Positions 24,128-32,643 are shown, counted from the first letter of the stretch. The stretch is DNA of 64,000 bases from an uncultured Eubacterium sp. (GCA_944380545.1 CALWHV010000014.1:186001-250000), one strand, 5' to 3'. Program-made: numbers and translations. The notes: a model not told the origin generated them from the sequence alone.

Positions 24128-24823
24128 TTAATATTCTTCGTTTATAAATTGTGTTATTCCTAAGGCGATCACGGCGGCGATGCTCTTTCTGTAGCTTTCG
24201 TCACATAAAAGCTCAGCCTCCTGCGGATTGCTCATAAACCCGCATTCAACCATAACGGACGGAACTGATGCATTATACAATATGTAATAGCTGTCATCAG
24301 ACGCCTTGTTGCTTCTGTTGTTATCCGGCTGTAAAAAACGCTTTGTGTTACCGAGTATCAAATCTGCAAGCCTTTTGCTTTCGGGTGTGTTCTTAGAATA
24401 CCAGACCTGCATACCCGATTGGCTTATATCGTCAAAATAATTCTGATGAATTGAAACAAGCACGGCATTATCAATGCTGTTAACAAAATCGAGTCGGTTA
24501 TACAGATCGGAGCGTTCGCGGCTTTCTCCTTCGCGGTAAAATTCGCTGTCATCGTTGCGAATCAGGCGGCATTTGATACCGCTTGAATTCAGAAAATCAT
24601 ATAAATCAAGCGCTATTGCAAGATTGATATCCTTTTCAGGCGTGCCGTTTGCAGAAGAAGTGCCGGCATCAGCACCGCCGTGACCCGCGTCAATAACAAT
24701 GCAAGGGCCGTTCATAGCGGCGCCGCTGTCAACGCTTTTTATCCCGTAAAGCACAAAGCTAAGGGCGGTGCAGGAAAAGACGGTTGCAGCCGCAACGATC
24801 AATATCAACAGTGAGCGTTTCAT
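24128..24823 (-). CDS. cwlD: N-acetylmuramoyl-L-alanine amidase, CwlD-like
   Basis: The 231-residue protein has an N-terminal signal/anchor helix (about residues 4-26) and an Amidase_3 domain. Zinc and catalytic residues are His48 (IDAGHGGADAG), Glu63 (TPEKDINLA), His126 (SIHQNYF) and Glu193 (MVECGFMSN). CwlD makes the muramic-lactam of spore cortex that germination enzymes need. The size and lack of wall-binding repeats fit CwlD rather than a vegetative autolysin. It leads radA by ten bases from its own promoter. Confidence 0.85.
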   Translation of the reverse strand: MKRSLLILIVAAATVFSCTALSFVLYGIKSVDSGAAMNGPCIVIDAGHGGADAGTSSANGTPEKDINLAIALDLYDFLNSSGIKCRLIRNDDSEFYREGESRERSDLYNRLDFVNSIDNAVLVSIHQNYFDDISQSGMQVWYSKNTPESKRLADLILGNTKRFLQPDNNRSNKASDDSYYILYNASVPSVMVECGFMSNPQEAELLCDESYRKSIAAVIALGITQFINEEY

Positions 24824-24849
24824 TTTATCACCGTTAATTTCTATGCTAT

Positions 24850-24878
24850 ATTATATATTATTTAAAACTTACTTTCAA
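24850..24878 (-). promoter_or_regulatory. Promoter of cwlD-radA
   Basis: Minus strand: -35 TTGAAA (24873-24878), a 17-bp spacer and a perfect -10 TATAAT (24850-24855). It is back to back with the promoter at 24886-24914, seven bases apart. Confidence 0.8.
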
Positions 24879-24885
24879 TAAATTA

Positions 24886-24914
24886 TTGCAAAACCGGCGT
24901 GTAGATATTATAAT
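24886..24914 (+). promoter_or_regulatory. Promoter of the 2-hydroxyacid dehydrogenase gene
   Basis: -35 TTGCAA (24886-24891), a 17-bp spacer and a perfect -10 TATAAT (24909-24914). Confidence 0.75.
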
Positions 24915-24951
24915 TTAAACATATTATAATTACTTGAACGGCGGTATTATT

Positions 24952-25914
24952 ATGAAAATAGTTAATTTGGACGGCTATACCACTAATCCCGGCGATCTGA
25001 GCTGGGATTTTCTTAAAAAGTATACCTATGATGTAACCGTTTACGACCGCACTAAGCCGGAACAGATAGTTCAAAGGGCAAAGGGCGCGCAGCTGCTTCT
25101 GATAAATAAAACGGTTTTAGATAAAGATATCCTCAAGGCTCTGTCTCCGGAGCTTGAATACATCGGATTGCAGTCAACCGGATATAATGTTGTGGATCTT
25201 GAAGCCGCAACACAGCTGGGAATAACGGTATGCAACATTCCCTCCTATTCGACAGATGCTGTGGCTCAGCATGTGTTTGCAATGATTTTGCATTTTACAA
25301 ATCAGGTGGACGCTCATTCCCTCTCGGTAAGAAACGGGGACTGGAGCCGCTGCCCGGACTTTTGCTATACGCTCTCCCCTCTTGAGGAGCTCTCCGGCAA
25401 AACGCTCGGCATTATTGGGCTCGGCTCGATCGGCAGCAGAGTTGCTCAGATAGCGGATGCTTTTAATATGAATATCCTTGTTTGCTCGCGTTCAAAAAAA
25501 GAGCTTTCCGCATATAAAAGCGCAAGGCAGGCGGAATTTGAAGAGGTGCTATCGTTGAGCGATTTTATAACCTGCCACTGCCCTCTTACTGATAAAACAA
25601 ATAATATGATAAACGAAGACGCTATATCAAAAATGAAGCCCTCTGCGGTTTTGATAAACACTTCACGCGGACCCGTTGTAGACGAAGCCGCCCTTGCAAA
25701 GGCGCTCAACAGCGGCAGAATAGCCGGAGCGGCGCTTGATGTGCTGTGCAAGGAGCCGCCCGAAGACGGGAACCCGATTTTGACTGCTAAAAACTGCGTT
25801 ATAACCCCGCACATTGCCTGGGCGGCAAAGGAAACGCGCGCAAGGCTCATCAAGATACTTGATGAGAACATCAAAAGCTATTTAAACGGAAATCCACAGA
25901 ATAAAGTTAATTGA
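24952..25914 (+). CDS. D-2-hydroxyacid dehydrogenase (glycerate/hydroxypyruvate type)
   Basis: The 320-residue NAD-dependent enzyme reduces a 2-keto acid. The nucleotide motif is LGIIGLGSIGSRVAQI. Catalytic residues are the Arg of CHCPLTDKT downstream context (NTSRGPVVDE), a Glu near LDVLCKEPPE, and the His of TPHIAWAAKE. The substrate-binding segment QSTGYNVVDLEAA resembles glycerate dehydrogenase/hydroxypyruvate reductase. The ATG at 24952 is used; an in-frame TTG six codons earlier lacks an SD, though the ATG has only the weak GGCGG. The tRNA-Leu(UAA) promoter begins four bases after its stop. Confidence 0.88.
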   Translation: MKIVNLDGYTTNPGDLSWDFLKKYTYDVTVYDRTKPEQIVQRAKGAQLLLINKTVLDKDILKALSPELEYIGLQSTGYNVVDLEAATQLGITVCNIPSYSTDAVAQHVFAMILHFTNQVDAHSLSVRNGDWSRCPDFCYTLSPLEELSGKTLGIIGLGSIGSRVAQIADAFNMNILVCSRSKKELSAYKSARQAEFEEVLSLSDFITCHCPLTDKTNNMINEDAISKMKPSAVLINTSRGPVVDEAALAKALNSGRIAGAALDVLCKEPPEDGNPILTAKNCVITPHIAWAAKETRARLIKILDENIKSYLNGNPQNKVN

Positions 25915-25917
25915 TTA

Positions 25918-25946
25918 TTGACATAGATAATTAATTAATGTATTAT
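25918..25946 (+). promoter_or_regulatory. Promoter of tRNA-Leu(UAA)
   Basis: Perfect -35 TTGACA (25918-25923), a 17-bp spacer and -10 TATTAT (25941-25946), 12 bases before the tRNA. Confidence 0.85.
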
Positions 25947-25957
25947 ATTTTGTGTTC

Positions 25958-26044
25958 GCTGGTGTGGCGAAATCGGCAGACGCAAGGGACTTAAAATCCC
26001 TCGGTAGCAATACCGTACCGGTTCAAGTCCGGTCACCAGCACCA
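25958..26044 (+). tRNA. tRNA-Leu (anticodon UAA)
   Basis: An 87-base class II tRNA: acceptor GCTGGTG pairing CACCAGC, anticodon loop CTTAAAA (anticodon TAA), a long variable arm and encoded CCA. Confidence 0.95.
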
Positions 26045-26083
26045 AGCCGCCGCTGATGAAATATCATTCACGGCGGCTTTTTT
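26045..26083 (+). terminator. Terminator of tRNA-Leu(UAA)
   Basis: The stem AGCCGCCG/CGGCGGCT (26045-26052 with 26071-26078) followed by six T's, directly after the CCA end. Confidence 0.88.
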
Positions 26084-26138
26084 GCACAAATATTTTGTAA
26101 CGGTTCTGTTTCTTTACCCCTCATTATGAATGTTTATA

Positions 26139-26167
26139 TTGACTTTATCCGTTTGCTTTTGTATAAT
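26139..26167 (+). promoter_or_regulatory. Promoter of tRNA-Leu(CAA)
   Basis: -35 TTGACT (26139-26144), a 17-bp spacer and a perfect -10 TATAAT (26162-26167), 12 bases before the tRNA. Confidence 0.85.
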
Positions 26168-26178
26168 TATAAAGGTCT

Positions 26179-26265
26179 GCCGGCGTGATGGAATTGGCAG
26201 ACGTGCCGGACTCAAAATCCGGTCCTGGCAACAGGGTGCGGGTTCGACCCCCGCCGCCGGCACCA
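26179..26265 (+). tRNA. tRNA-Leu (anticodon CAA)
   Basis: An 87-base class II tRNA: acceptor GCCGGCG pairing CGCCGGC, anticodon stem CCGGA/TCCGG around CTCAAAA (anticodon CAA), and encoded CCA. Confidence 0.95.
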
Positions 26266-26299
26266 GGCCGCTGCGAGTATTTGCTTGCGGCGGTTTTTT
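26266..26299 (+). terminator. Terminator of tRNA-Leu(CAA)
   Basis: A 10-bp stem with wobble pairs (26267-26276 with 26284-26293) followed by six T's. Confidence 0.8.
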
Positions 26300-26362
26300 G
26301 TTTGAATTATCATCTTTGTTAAAATTGTGTTTCGCTTTTGTTAAATTTATGAATTATTTTCC

Positions 26363-26391
26363 TTGATTTGACACTTTTTATAATATATAAT
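26363..26391 (+). promoter_or_regulatory. Promoter of putP
   Basis: -35 TTGATT (26363-26368), a 17-bp spacer and a perfect -10 TATAAT (26386-26391), 27 bases before the start. Confidence 0.75.
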
Positions 26392-26418
26392 AAGCATATA
26401 TTTTTTCGGAGGTGCTTT

Positions 26419-27978
26419 ATGCAGGATTCTTCACAGATTCAGATAATGATAACGATGATAGCATATATGGCTGTTGTTATCATAATCGGCATCGCATTTG
26501 CAAAAAAAGCAAACAAAAACACGGATTCGTATTTCCTCGGCGGGCGCACTCTCGGCCCCTGGGTCACGGCTATGAGCGCGGAGGCCTCTGATATGAGCGG
26601 CTGGCTTCTTATGGGGCTTCCCGGTGTTGCTTACTGGTGCGGCATTTCTGACGCAGCCTGGACGGCGATAGGTCTTGCGGTTGGAACCTACATAAACTGG
26701 CTCATAACTTCAAAAAGGCTTCGCCGATACAGCGAAAAAGCTAACGCCATCACCCTGCCTGAGTTTTTTTCAAACAGATTTCACGAAAAAAGCAAGATAA
26801 TAATGACGGTAGCGGCGCTGTTTATTCTTATTTTCTTTACGGTTTATGCTGCAAGCTGTCTTGTTACCTGCGGAAAGCTTTTCTCAACACTATTCGGCTT
26901 TGACTATGTTCCCATGATGATAGTGGGCGCTGTTTTCGTGCTTATCTACACGATTATCGGCGGCTTTCTTGCTGAGAGCGCTTCGGATTTTATGCAGGCT
27001 ATCGTTATGATAGTTGCGCTTGTGGTTATCGTTGTAACCGGAACGGTTGCCGCCGGAGGTCTTGACGCCGTTGTTGACAACGCAAAATCAATTCCCGGAT
27101 TTTTTGAATTTTTCGGAATAGCTACTCCCGTTACCGATGATAACGGCGTTCAGCAGGTCGTAAACGGTCAGCCGCAGTTCGGCGAGGCCGGCACATACGG
27201 TATTTTAAGCGTAGTTTCCTGCCTTGCATGGGGTCTCGGTTACTTCGGTATGCCCCAGGTGCTTTTGAGATTTATGGCTATCCGCTCAGAAAAGCAGCTC
27301 AAGAGCAGCCGCCGCATCGCAACAGTTTGGTGCGTTATCTCACTTGTTGTTGCAGTATTTATCGGTCTTATCGGCAGAACGCTCTACCCCACCGCTCTGA
27401 CCACATCGTCTGAAGCGGAAAATGTGTTTATACTTCTTTCAACCAACCTTTTGCCGCCAATTCTTGCCGGACTTGTAATGGCGGGTATTCTTGCAGCAAC
27501 GATCAGCTCGTCTGATTCATATCTGCTTATAGCGGCTTCCGCCTTTTCAAAAAATATCTTCCAGGGGCTTCTTCACAAAAAAGCGTCCGACAAGCAGGTG
27601 CTCGTTATATCGAGGATCACTCTGCTTGCAATAACAGCCGTGGCAATTATCATTGCGCTTGACGAAAACAGCGTTATTTTCAATATAGTAAGCTTTGCCT
27701 GGGCCGGCTTCGGTGCAACCTTCGGGCCGCTGATGCTGCTCAGCCTTTTCTGGAAGCGTATAAACCGATGGGGCGCTCTTGCCGGAATGATCGGCGGCGG
27801 AGTTATGGTGTTCGTTTGGAATCTTGCCGTTCGCCCTCTCGGCGGAATATGGGATATATACGAGCTGCTTCCCGCCTTCATCTTCTCTTGCATCTGCATA
27901 GTTGTGGTATCCCTGCTTACACCCGCTCCGTCAAAACAGATAGAGCAGGAATTTGACGAGGTCAAAAAAGGAATATGA
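26419..27978 (+). CDS. putP: Sodium/proline symporter (SSS family, PutP-like)
   Basis: The 519-residue transporter has about 13 membrane helices. The early DSYFLGGRTLGPWVTAMSAE and ASDMSGWLLMGLPG motifs are typical of PutP, as is ISSSDSYLLIAASAFSKN in the sodium-binding region. It should import proline with sodium, as osmolyte or nutrient. The start at 26419 is set by CGGAGGTGCTTT just upstream; an earlier ATG has no SD. It stands alone with its own promoter and a strong terminator. Confidence 0.92.
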   Translation: MQDSSQIQIMITMIAYMAVVIIIGIAFAKKANKNTDSYFLGGRTLGPWVTAMSAEASDMSGWLLMGLPGVAYWCGISDAAWTAIGLAVGTYINWLITSKRLRRYSEKANAITLPEFFSNRFHEKSKIIMTVAALFILIFFTVYAASCLVTCGKLFSTLFGFDYVPMMIVGAVFVLIYTIIGGFLAESASDFMQAIVMIVALVVIVVTGTVAAGGLDAVVDNAKSIPGFFEFFGIATPVTDDNGVQQVVNGQPQFGEAGTYGILSVVSCLAWGLGYFGMPQVLLRFMAIRSEKQLKSSRRIATVWCVISLVVAVFIGLIGRTLYPTALTTSSEAENVFILLSTNLLPPILAGLVMAGILAATISSSDSYLLIAASAFSKNIFQGLLHKKASDKQVLVISRITLLAITAVAIIIALDENSVIFNIVSFAWAGFGATFGPLMLLSLFWKRINRWGALAGMIGGGVMVFVWNLAVRPLGGIWDIYELLPAFIFSCICIVVVSLLTPAPSKQIEQEFDEVKKGI

Positions 27979-27987
27979 ACGATCTTG

Positions 27988-28016
27988 CCGCCCGTTTTCG
28001 GGCGGTATTTTTTTAT
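27988..28016 (+). terminator. Terminator of putP
   Basis: The stem CCGCCCG/CGGGCGG with a TTTT loop, followed by TATTTTTTT. Confidence 0.9.
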
Positions 28017-28056
28017 AATCAGCAGAATAATGATAATGCTATTAAGGGTGATAACT

Positions 28057-28491
28057 ATGATTGAAAACGATACTATAAGACTTCTAAGGGAATGTGACGC
28101 CGGAATCAAAATGGGTCTATCCTCTTTTGACGAGGTGATGAAGCATATCAGCTCAGACCGTCTGAAAGGCTGCGTAAGCCGCTGCAGGAATCAACACAAT
28201 GATTTTGCCGAACAAACGGAAAAACTGCTCAGCAGCTATTCAGACAGCGGCAAGGAGCCGAATCCGATAGCTAAGGGTATGAGCTGGCTTAAGACTAATG
28301 TTATGTTGAGCGTTAATGAGTCTGATGCGGTCATTGCAGATCTGATGACCGACGGCTGCAATATGGGTGTTAAATCTCTCAGCAGATATTTGAATGAATA
28401 CAAGGCTGCGGATGAAAAATCAAAGGAGCTTGCAAAGAAGATAATCGAAAGCGAAAGCGCGCTTGCCGGTGAGCTCAGAGCGTTTCTGTAA
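28057..28491 (+). CDS. Small helical cytoplasmic protein, unknown function
   Basis: The 144-residue protein is predicted to be nearly all helix. It starts MIENDTIRLLRECDAGIKMG and contains three Cys residues, one in VSRCRNQHNDF. The spacing of helices and of Asp/Glu/His resembles four-helix ferritin-like proteins (DUF2383-type), but no metal-binding set can be confirmed. The start at 28057 has AAGGGTG upstream; an earlier in-frame ATG lies in the putP terminator T-run region. It sits alone between putP and the convergent spoIIR gene. Confidence 0.6.
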   Translation: MIENDTIRLLRECDAGIKMGLSSFDEVMKHISSDRLKGCVSRCRNQHNDFAEQTEKLLSSYSDSGKEPNPIAKGMSWLKTNVMLSVNESDAVIADLMTDGCNMGVKSLSRYLNEYKAADEKSKELAKKIIESESALAGELRAFL

Positions 28492-28497
28492 ATAGTA

Positions 28498-28520
28498 AGA
28501 GGGCGTATCAAACGCCCTCT
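28498..28520. terminator. Hairpin between convergent genes (overlaps spoIIR stop)
   Basis: The stem AGAGGGCGT/ACGCCCTCT with loop ATCAA (28498-28520). The T-rich flanks are weak. One arm covers the last spoIIR codons. Confidence 0.6.
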
Positions 28521-29128
28521 AATTTATATTTAAGCTTTTCGTACAGCTCAACTATCTTGAATTTTATCTCGTATTTACCGCCGGAGGTCATAAATCCTTT
28601 TTCATCTTCAGAAAAATAGCCGTCGGCTTCCTGCGTTGCTCCCGGAAGGCAGAGAGCCGGAAACATCACGCACCACCAGTTGTGTCCCCTGCCCTCGCCG
28701 AGTTCGATTTTAAGCGCATTATATGTGCCCGCGGGAAGCGTTAACTCTCCGTAAGTGCGCGTATCGAACAGCTCTTTGTCAATATAGAGCTTTACGCTTT
28801 GATTGCTGTTGTTTTCTTTAAGGCAATTTTCCGCGGCCGTTTTGAAAACATCAAGATTATTGCCGCAGACCTCTATGGTTTCTTCAAGTGTTGTGCAATC
28901 TTCAAAAAGGCTGCCGCTCGCCTCTATAATACTGTCGCGCACTTTGAGCTTAAGCGCCTGATCCTGCTCGCTGTCGGAATTAGCAAGAATATGAAGCCTG
29001 AACACGCTTTGTGATATATCCTCGCTTACGCTCACTATCGAGACAACATAAGAAAGCGTTACCGCAAGCACCAGAAAAACCGGTACAAAAAATTTGAAAA
29101 ACAATGACTTTGATTCATTTTTCAGCAT
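28508..29128 (-). CDS. spoIIR: Stage II sporulation protein R
   Basis: The 206-residue exported protein signals across the forespore septum to SpoIIGA so that pro-sigma-E is activated in the mother cell. It has an N-terminal membrane/signal helix (about residues 10-32) and the SpoIIR hallmarks SVFRLHILANSDSEQDQALK and GRGHNWWCVMFPALC. Length is normal. The start abuts the ispE terminator, whose 3' arm and T-run supply the SD and spacer. Forespore (sigma-F) control is expected for the family, but no sigma-F promoter was seen. Confidence 0.95.
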   Translation of the reverse strand: MLKNESKSLFFKFFVPVFLVLAVTLSYVVSIVSVSEDISQSVFRLHILANSDSEQDQALKLKVRDSIIEASGSLFEDCTTLEETIEVCGNNLDVFKTAAENCLKENNSNQSVKLYIDKELFDTRTYGELTLPAGTYNALKIELGEGRGHNWWCVMFPALCLPGATQEADGYFSEDEKGFMTSGGKYEIKFKIVELYEKLKYKLEGV

Positions 29129-29167
29129 AAAAAAACCTGCCTTTCAAAATGATTATGGGCAGGTTTT
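29129..29167 (-). terminator. ispE terminator merged with the spoIIR SD
   Basis: A 10-bp stem AAAACCTGCC/GGCAGGTTTT (29132-29141 with 29158-29167) and seven T's end exactly at the spoIIR ATG. AAAGG and AGG in the 3' part are the only SD-like bases for spoIIR. Confidence 0.75.
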
Positions 29168-29174
29168 CAAATTA

Positions 29175-30056
29175 TTATTCCGTTATTTTAACGATCTTGC
29201 AGCCATGCCTTACCGGGGTGCAGAGCGAAATGTCGCTCGTTATCGGCAAAAGCTCTCGGCAAGCGTTCTCTGCGGCTTGCTTTTCTTCATAAATGCCGAA
29301 AACAGTGGGCCCGCTGCCGCTCATACACACTCCGAGCGCGCCGTTTTGCTTCATAATTTCTTTGATATCAACACGGCGCGGGACTTCGATAAACTGCTCA
29401 AATACATTTTCCAGCTTTGAGCAAACAGCCGTAAGGCTGCCGGACTGAATGGCGCAGAGCATACCGAATTTATCGGGAGTGCGTGTTTTTCCGAACTTGT
29501 CAAACTGAGAATAAGCAGCGCCGGTATTAACATCAAAATCAGGCTTTGCAAGCACTATAAAGCATTTTTTAAGCGGCTTTACCCTGCTTAGCTTATCGCC
29601 GATGCCCTGCGCCAGCAGTGTGCCGCCGGTGATGCAAAAAGGAAGGTCGGCTCCCACCTTGACGCCTATTTTGCAAAGCTCGTTGTCACTAAGACCTGTC
29701 TTATATATCTCATTAAGCGCTTTTATTACAGCGGCGCCGTCCGCGCTTCCGCCCGCAAGCCCCGCAGCGTGAGGGATATTTTTTTTGATGTCTATTTTTA
29801 TTCCTTTATTCTTTTTTTTTGTGTATTTGAAAAATTCCGCTGCGCTCTTCCAGCAGATATTTCTTTCGTCAAGAGGAATACCCGGCTTTGAGCAGGTTAT
29901 CGAAATACTCCTTGAGCGATCCTCGCTGACAGTTATAACATCGTGGGCGCTGACGCTCTGCATTATCATAAACAGGTCGTGATAGCCGTCCGTTCTTTTA
30001 TTGATAATGTCGAGCATCAGGTTGATTTTAGCATAAGCGTTGATTTTTACTTCCAT
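29175..30056 (-). CDS. ispE: 4-diphosphocytidyl-2-C-methyl-D-erythritol kinase
   Basis: The 293-residue GHMP kinase phosphorylates CDP-methylerythritol in the non-mevalonate isoprenoid pathway. It starts MEVKINAYAKINLMLDI, with the usual KINL motif. The ATP loop is IPHAAGLAGGSADGAAV and the C-terminal GHMP motif is MSGSGPTVFGIY. Length is normal. It follows the aminotransferase gene by 15 bases; the SD is poor, so translation may depend on coupling. Confidence 0.96.
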   Translation of the reverse strand: MEVKINAYAKINLMLDIINKRTDGYHDLFMIMQSVSAHDVITVSEDRSRSISITCSKPGIPLDERNICWKSAAEFFKYTKKKNKGIKIDIKKNIPHAAGLAGGSADGAAVIKALNEIYKTGLSDNELCKIGVKVGADLPFCITGGTLLAQGIGDKLSRVKPLKKCFIVLAKPDFDVNTGAAYSQFDKFGKTRTPDKFGMLCAIQSGSLTAVCSKLENVFEQFIEVPRRVDIKEIMKQNGALGVCMSGSGPTVFGIYEEKQAAENACRELLPITSDISLCTPVRHGCKIVKITE

Positions 30057-30071
30057 AAAAAATACCGTTTA

Positions 30072-31241
30072 TTATAATTCCTTTATAAATTCTGAAATCC
30101 TGTTTGCAGCTTTTTTGATATTATCCACCGAATAGCAATAAGAAACGCGAATAAAGCCCTCGCCGCAGCTTCCGAAAGCGTTTCCCGGCACCACGGCAAC
30201 TCTTTTTGAATAAATCAGCTTTTCGCAAAATTCGCTGCTTGTAAGCCCTGTTGATTTTATGCTTGGAAAAACATAAAACGCGCCCTGCGGGTCAAAGCAG
30301 GAAAGCCCCATTTCGTTAAAAGCGTTTACTGTGAACCGGCGGCGCATATCATAGTCGCGCTTCATCTTTTCAATATCGGCATCCCCGTGCTTCAGAGCGT
30401 CGATAGCCGCATATTGTGAATTCGTTGGAGCGCTCATAATTGCAAATTGATGCAATTTTGTCATCTGCTCGATTATCGGAGCGGGACCGAGCGCATAGCC
30501 GAGCCGCCAGCCGGTCATTGAATATGTTTTTGAAAAGCCGTTTATTACGACGCATCTTTCTTTCATACCGTTAACAGACGCTATGGAGCAGTGCCTCTCC
30601 TCGCCATAGGTTAGCTCGCTGTAAATCTCGTCTGATAAAACAAGCAGATCGTGCTTGATTATTACGCGGGCAATGCTTTCAAGATCGCTTTTCCTCATCA
30701 CGGCGCCCGTGGGATTATTCGGAAACGGCAGTATCAGCAGCTTCGTTTTGGGCGTTATAGCTTTTTCAAGCTCTTCGGCGGTGAGCCTGAAGCCGTTTTG
30801 CGCCTTGGTTTCAATTGAAATAACATTTGCGCCGCAGGTCTGAGCTATCGGTCTGTAGCAAACAAAGGAGGGCTCGGTAAGCAAAACATCGTCGCCCGGT
30901 TCTATAAGCGCTCTGAGCGCCATATCGATGCCCTCTGACCCGCCGACCGTTACAAGCACCTCGTTTTCCGGATTATATTGGATTTCATATTTTCTTTCAT
31001 AAAATCTTGAGATCTCTTTTCTGAGCTCAAGCAATCCGGCGTTTGCTGTATATCTTGTAGAGCCCTTGTCAAGATAATCTATGGCTGCGCTTCTTATATG
31101 CCACGGTGTCAAAAAATCCGGCTCTCCCACACCGAGAGAAATAACATTATCCATTTCCTCGGCAATCGAGAAAAACCGTCTGATTCCGCTCGGCTCAAGA
31201 CCTGTTACGCTGCTGTTGAGAAACCTTTCATAATTTATCAC
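30072..31241 (-). CDS. Class I PLP-dependent aminotransferase
   Basis: The 389-residue protein is in the aspartate/aromatic aminotransferase family. The PLP lysine is Lys238 in NGFSKTYSMTGWRLGYA. Other fixed points are LPFPNNPTGAV and the final Arg region GFIRVSYC. Substrate specificity cannot be read directly. The start overlaps the stop of an Lrp/AsnC regulator by four bases, a common pair in which the regulator senses amino acids. It is probably followed by ispE in one transcript. Confidence 0.88.
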   Translation of the reverse strand: MINYERFLNSSVTGLEPSGIRRFFSIAEEMDNVISLGVGEPDFLTPWHIRSAAIDYLDKGSTRYTANAGLLELRKEISRFYERKYEIQYNPENEVLVTVGGSEGIDMALRALIEPGDDVLLTEPSFVCYRPIAQTCGANVISIETKAQNGFRLTAEELEKAITPKTKLLILPFPNNPTGAVMRKSDLESIARVIIKHDLLVLSDEIYSELTYGEERHCSIASVNGMKERCVVINGFSKTYSMTGWRLGYALGPAPIIEQMTKLHQFAIMSAPTNSQYAAIDALKHGDADIEKMKRDYDMRRRFTVNAFNEMGLSCFDPQGAFYVFPSIKSTGLTSSEFCEKLIYSKRVAVVPGNAFGSCGEGFIRVSYCYSVDNIKKAANRISEFIKEL

Positions 31242-31720
31242 AGGGAGATATTCCCCCTGTCGTCCTTCGGCTCGTCTGTCAGGAATATTCCGTTTTCCTT
31301 ATATTTTTTCAGGATGAAATGCGTTGCGGTGGAAACAACGCCCTCAAGCGGAGAAAGGCGCTGCGCTACAAACATAGCTACCTCGTGAAACGACTTATCG
31401 GTAACAAGCACAGTAAGGTCAAACGCTCCGCTCATCAGATAAATTGATTCAACCTCTTCGAGCCTTGAGATCCTTTCGGCAACATCGTCGAACCCGTGGC
31501 CGTATTTAGGCTGGATCTTAAGCTCTATCAGCGCCGTAACGGTCTGATTGTCTGTTTTATCCCTGTCCACAAAAGCCTTATAGCCCTTTATAACTCCGCT
31601 GTCTTCAAGCAGCGCTATCTCGTTTTTTACCTCTTCTTCGCTAACGCCGAGCATCACGGCGATTTCCTTATTTGACAGCCTTGCGTTTTCCTCAAGGATT
31701 TTGAGAAGCTCCTGTGTCAT
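31238..31720 (-). CDS. Lrp/AsnC family transcriptional regulator
   Basis: The 160-residue protein has an N-terminal helix-turn-helix (LSNKEIAVMLGVSEEEVKNE) and a C-terminal RAM domain (VTALIELKIQPKYG, MSGAFDLTVLVT) that binds amino acids and forms oligomers. The ATG at 31720 is chosen for AAGGGG upstream; a TTG ten codons earlier would overlap the PHP gene. Its stop overlaps the aminotransferase start, so it likely controls that gene. Confidence 0.9.
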   Translation of the reverse strand: MTQELLKILEENARLSNKEIAVMLGVSEEEVKNEIALLEDSGVIKGYKAFVDRDKTDNQTVTALIELKIQPKYGHGFDDVAERISRLEEVESIYLMSGAFDLTVLVTDKSFHEVAMFVAQRLSPLEGVVSTATHFILKKYKENGIFLTDEPKDDRGNISL

Positions 31721-31733
31721 AATTTCAGCCCCT

Positions 31734-32543
31734 TTATTTGATTTCGACAAGGTGCGGTTCCCTGCCCCTGTAAACGGTTATATAATCAAAGCCGCAGCTT
31801 TTGGCGGCGTCCATCCCCTGCTCGATTCCCATACCGATTCTGTTGTGATGGTGCGAATCGCTGCCTATTGTAATATATTTTCCGCCGAGCTCTTTAAATC
31901 TTCTCACAATGCCGGCGGAGGGCAGAATATCCTGCATTTCGTTAAAATAGCCGGAGGTGTTGATCTCAAGCGCTTTTTCGTTTTTTATAAGCAGTGAAAG
32001 TATTTCGTCTATAACGGCAGAAAAGCGGCTTAAATCAACGGCTATCTTGTATTTACCCGTGATATACCTCAAAGGATAAGTCAGGTGCGCCAACGAATCA
32101 AAACGGTTCCACTGCACAAGGCGGTAAATATTTTCAAAATATTTTTCAAGCAGCGGATACACATCCACGCCGGTGTAATCCAGAAAGAAAAAATCCTCTG
32201 TGTTTTCAAGGTTATGAACCGAGCCGAGCACGAAATCATAATCGTATTTATCCAATATGCTTTCGGCAAGAGGCATATTGTAAATCGCCTGGCCAAGCTC
32301 TATTCCTTTAAATACCTCTATTGTGCCGTTAAAAACGCTTTTGCATTTAACAACATCAAAATATTGATTGTTGCACAGCTTTGAAAAATCACAATCCTTG
32401 GAATCAATCTCGCAGTGGTCTGTGATGGCAATGCCAAGAAGGCCTTTTGACGCGGCGCTTTCGCACATAAGCGATACGGGATGATTGCCGTCAAACGAAT
32501 GTTCGGAATGTGTGTGCAAATCGTAGAAATTTTTATACTTCAT
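31734..32543 (-). CDS. PHP-family phosphatase, histidinol-phosphatase-like
   Basis: The 269-residue protein has the PHP metal-binding pattern: FYDLHTHSEHSFDG at the N-terminus, AITDHCEID, and a later IGSDSHHHNRIG. This matches HisJ-type histidinol phosphatases and general PHP phosphoesterases. No other his genes are near, so the histidine role is uncertain. It heads a transcript running into the Lrp regulator 13 bases later. Confidence 0.82.
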   Translation of the reverse strand: MKYKNFYDLHTHSEHSFDGNHPVSLMCESAASKGLLGIAITDHCEIDSKDCDFSKLCNNQYFDVVKCKSVFNGTIEVFKGIELGQAIYNMPLAESILDKYDYDFVLGSVHNLENTEDFFFLDYTGVDVYPLLEKYFENIYRLVQWNRFDSLAHLTYPLRYITGKYKIAVDLSRFSAVIDEILSLLIKNEKALEINTSGYFNEMQDILPSAGIVRRFKELGGKYITIGSDSHHHNRIGMGIEQGMDAAKSCGFDYITVYRGREPHLVEIK

Positions 32544-32568
32544 ATGCCTTTCCTTTCTCGGTCAAGTT

Positions 32569-32596
32569 ATTTTAACACATAATGCGCCAAAATCAA
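32569..32596 (-). promoter_or_regulatory. Promoter of the PHP-lrp-aminotransferase unit
   Basis: Minus strand: -35 TTGATT (32591-32596), a 16-bp spacer and -10 TAAAAT (32569-32574). Confidence 0.7.
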
Positions 32597-32614
32597 ATAA
32601 TATTATTCTTTTTA

Positions 32615-32643
32615 TTGAAAAAAAAATTATACTTTGCTATAAT
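32615..32643 (+). promoter_or_regulatory. Promoter of the ACT-UPF0210 operon
   Basis: -35 TTGAAA (32615-32620), a 17-bp spacer and a perfect -10 TATAAT (32638-32643). It leaves a leader of about 70 bases with a small AAGCAG/CTGCTT hairpin. Confidence 0.75.
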
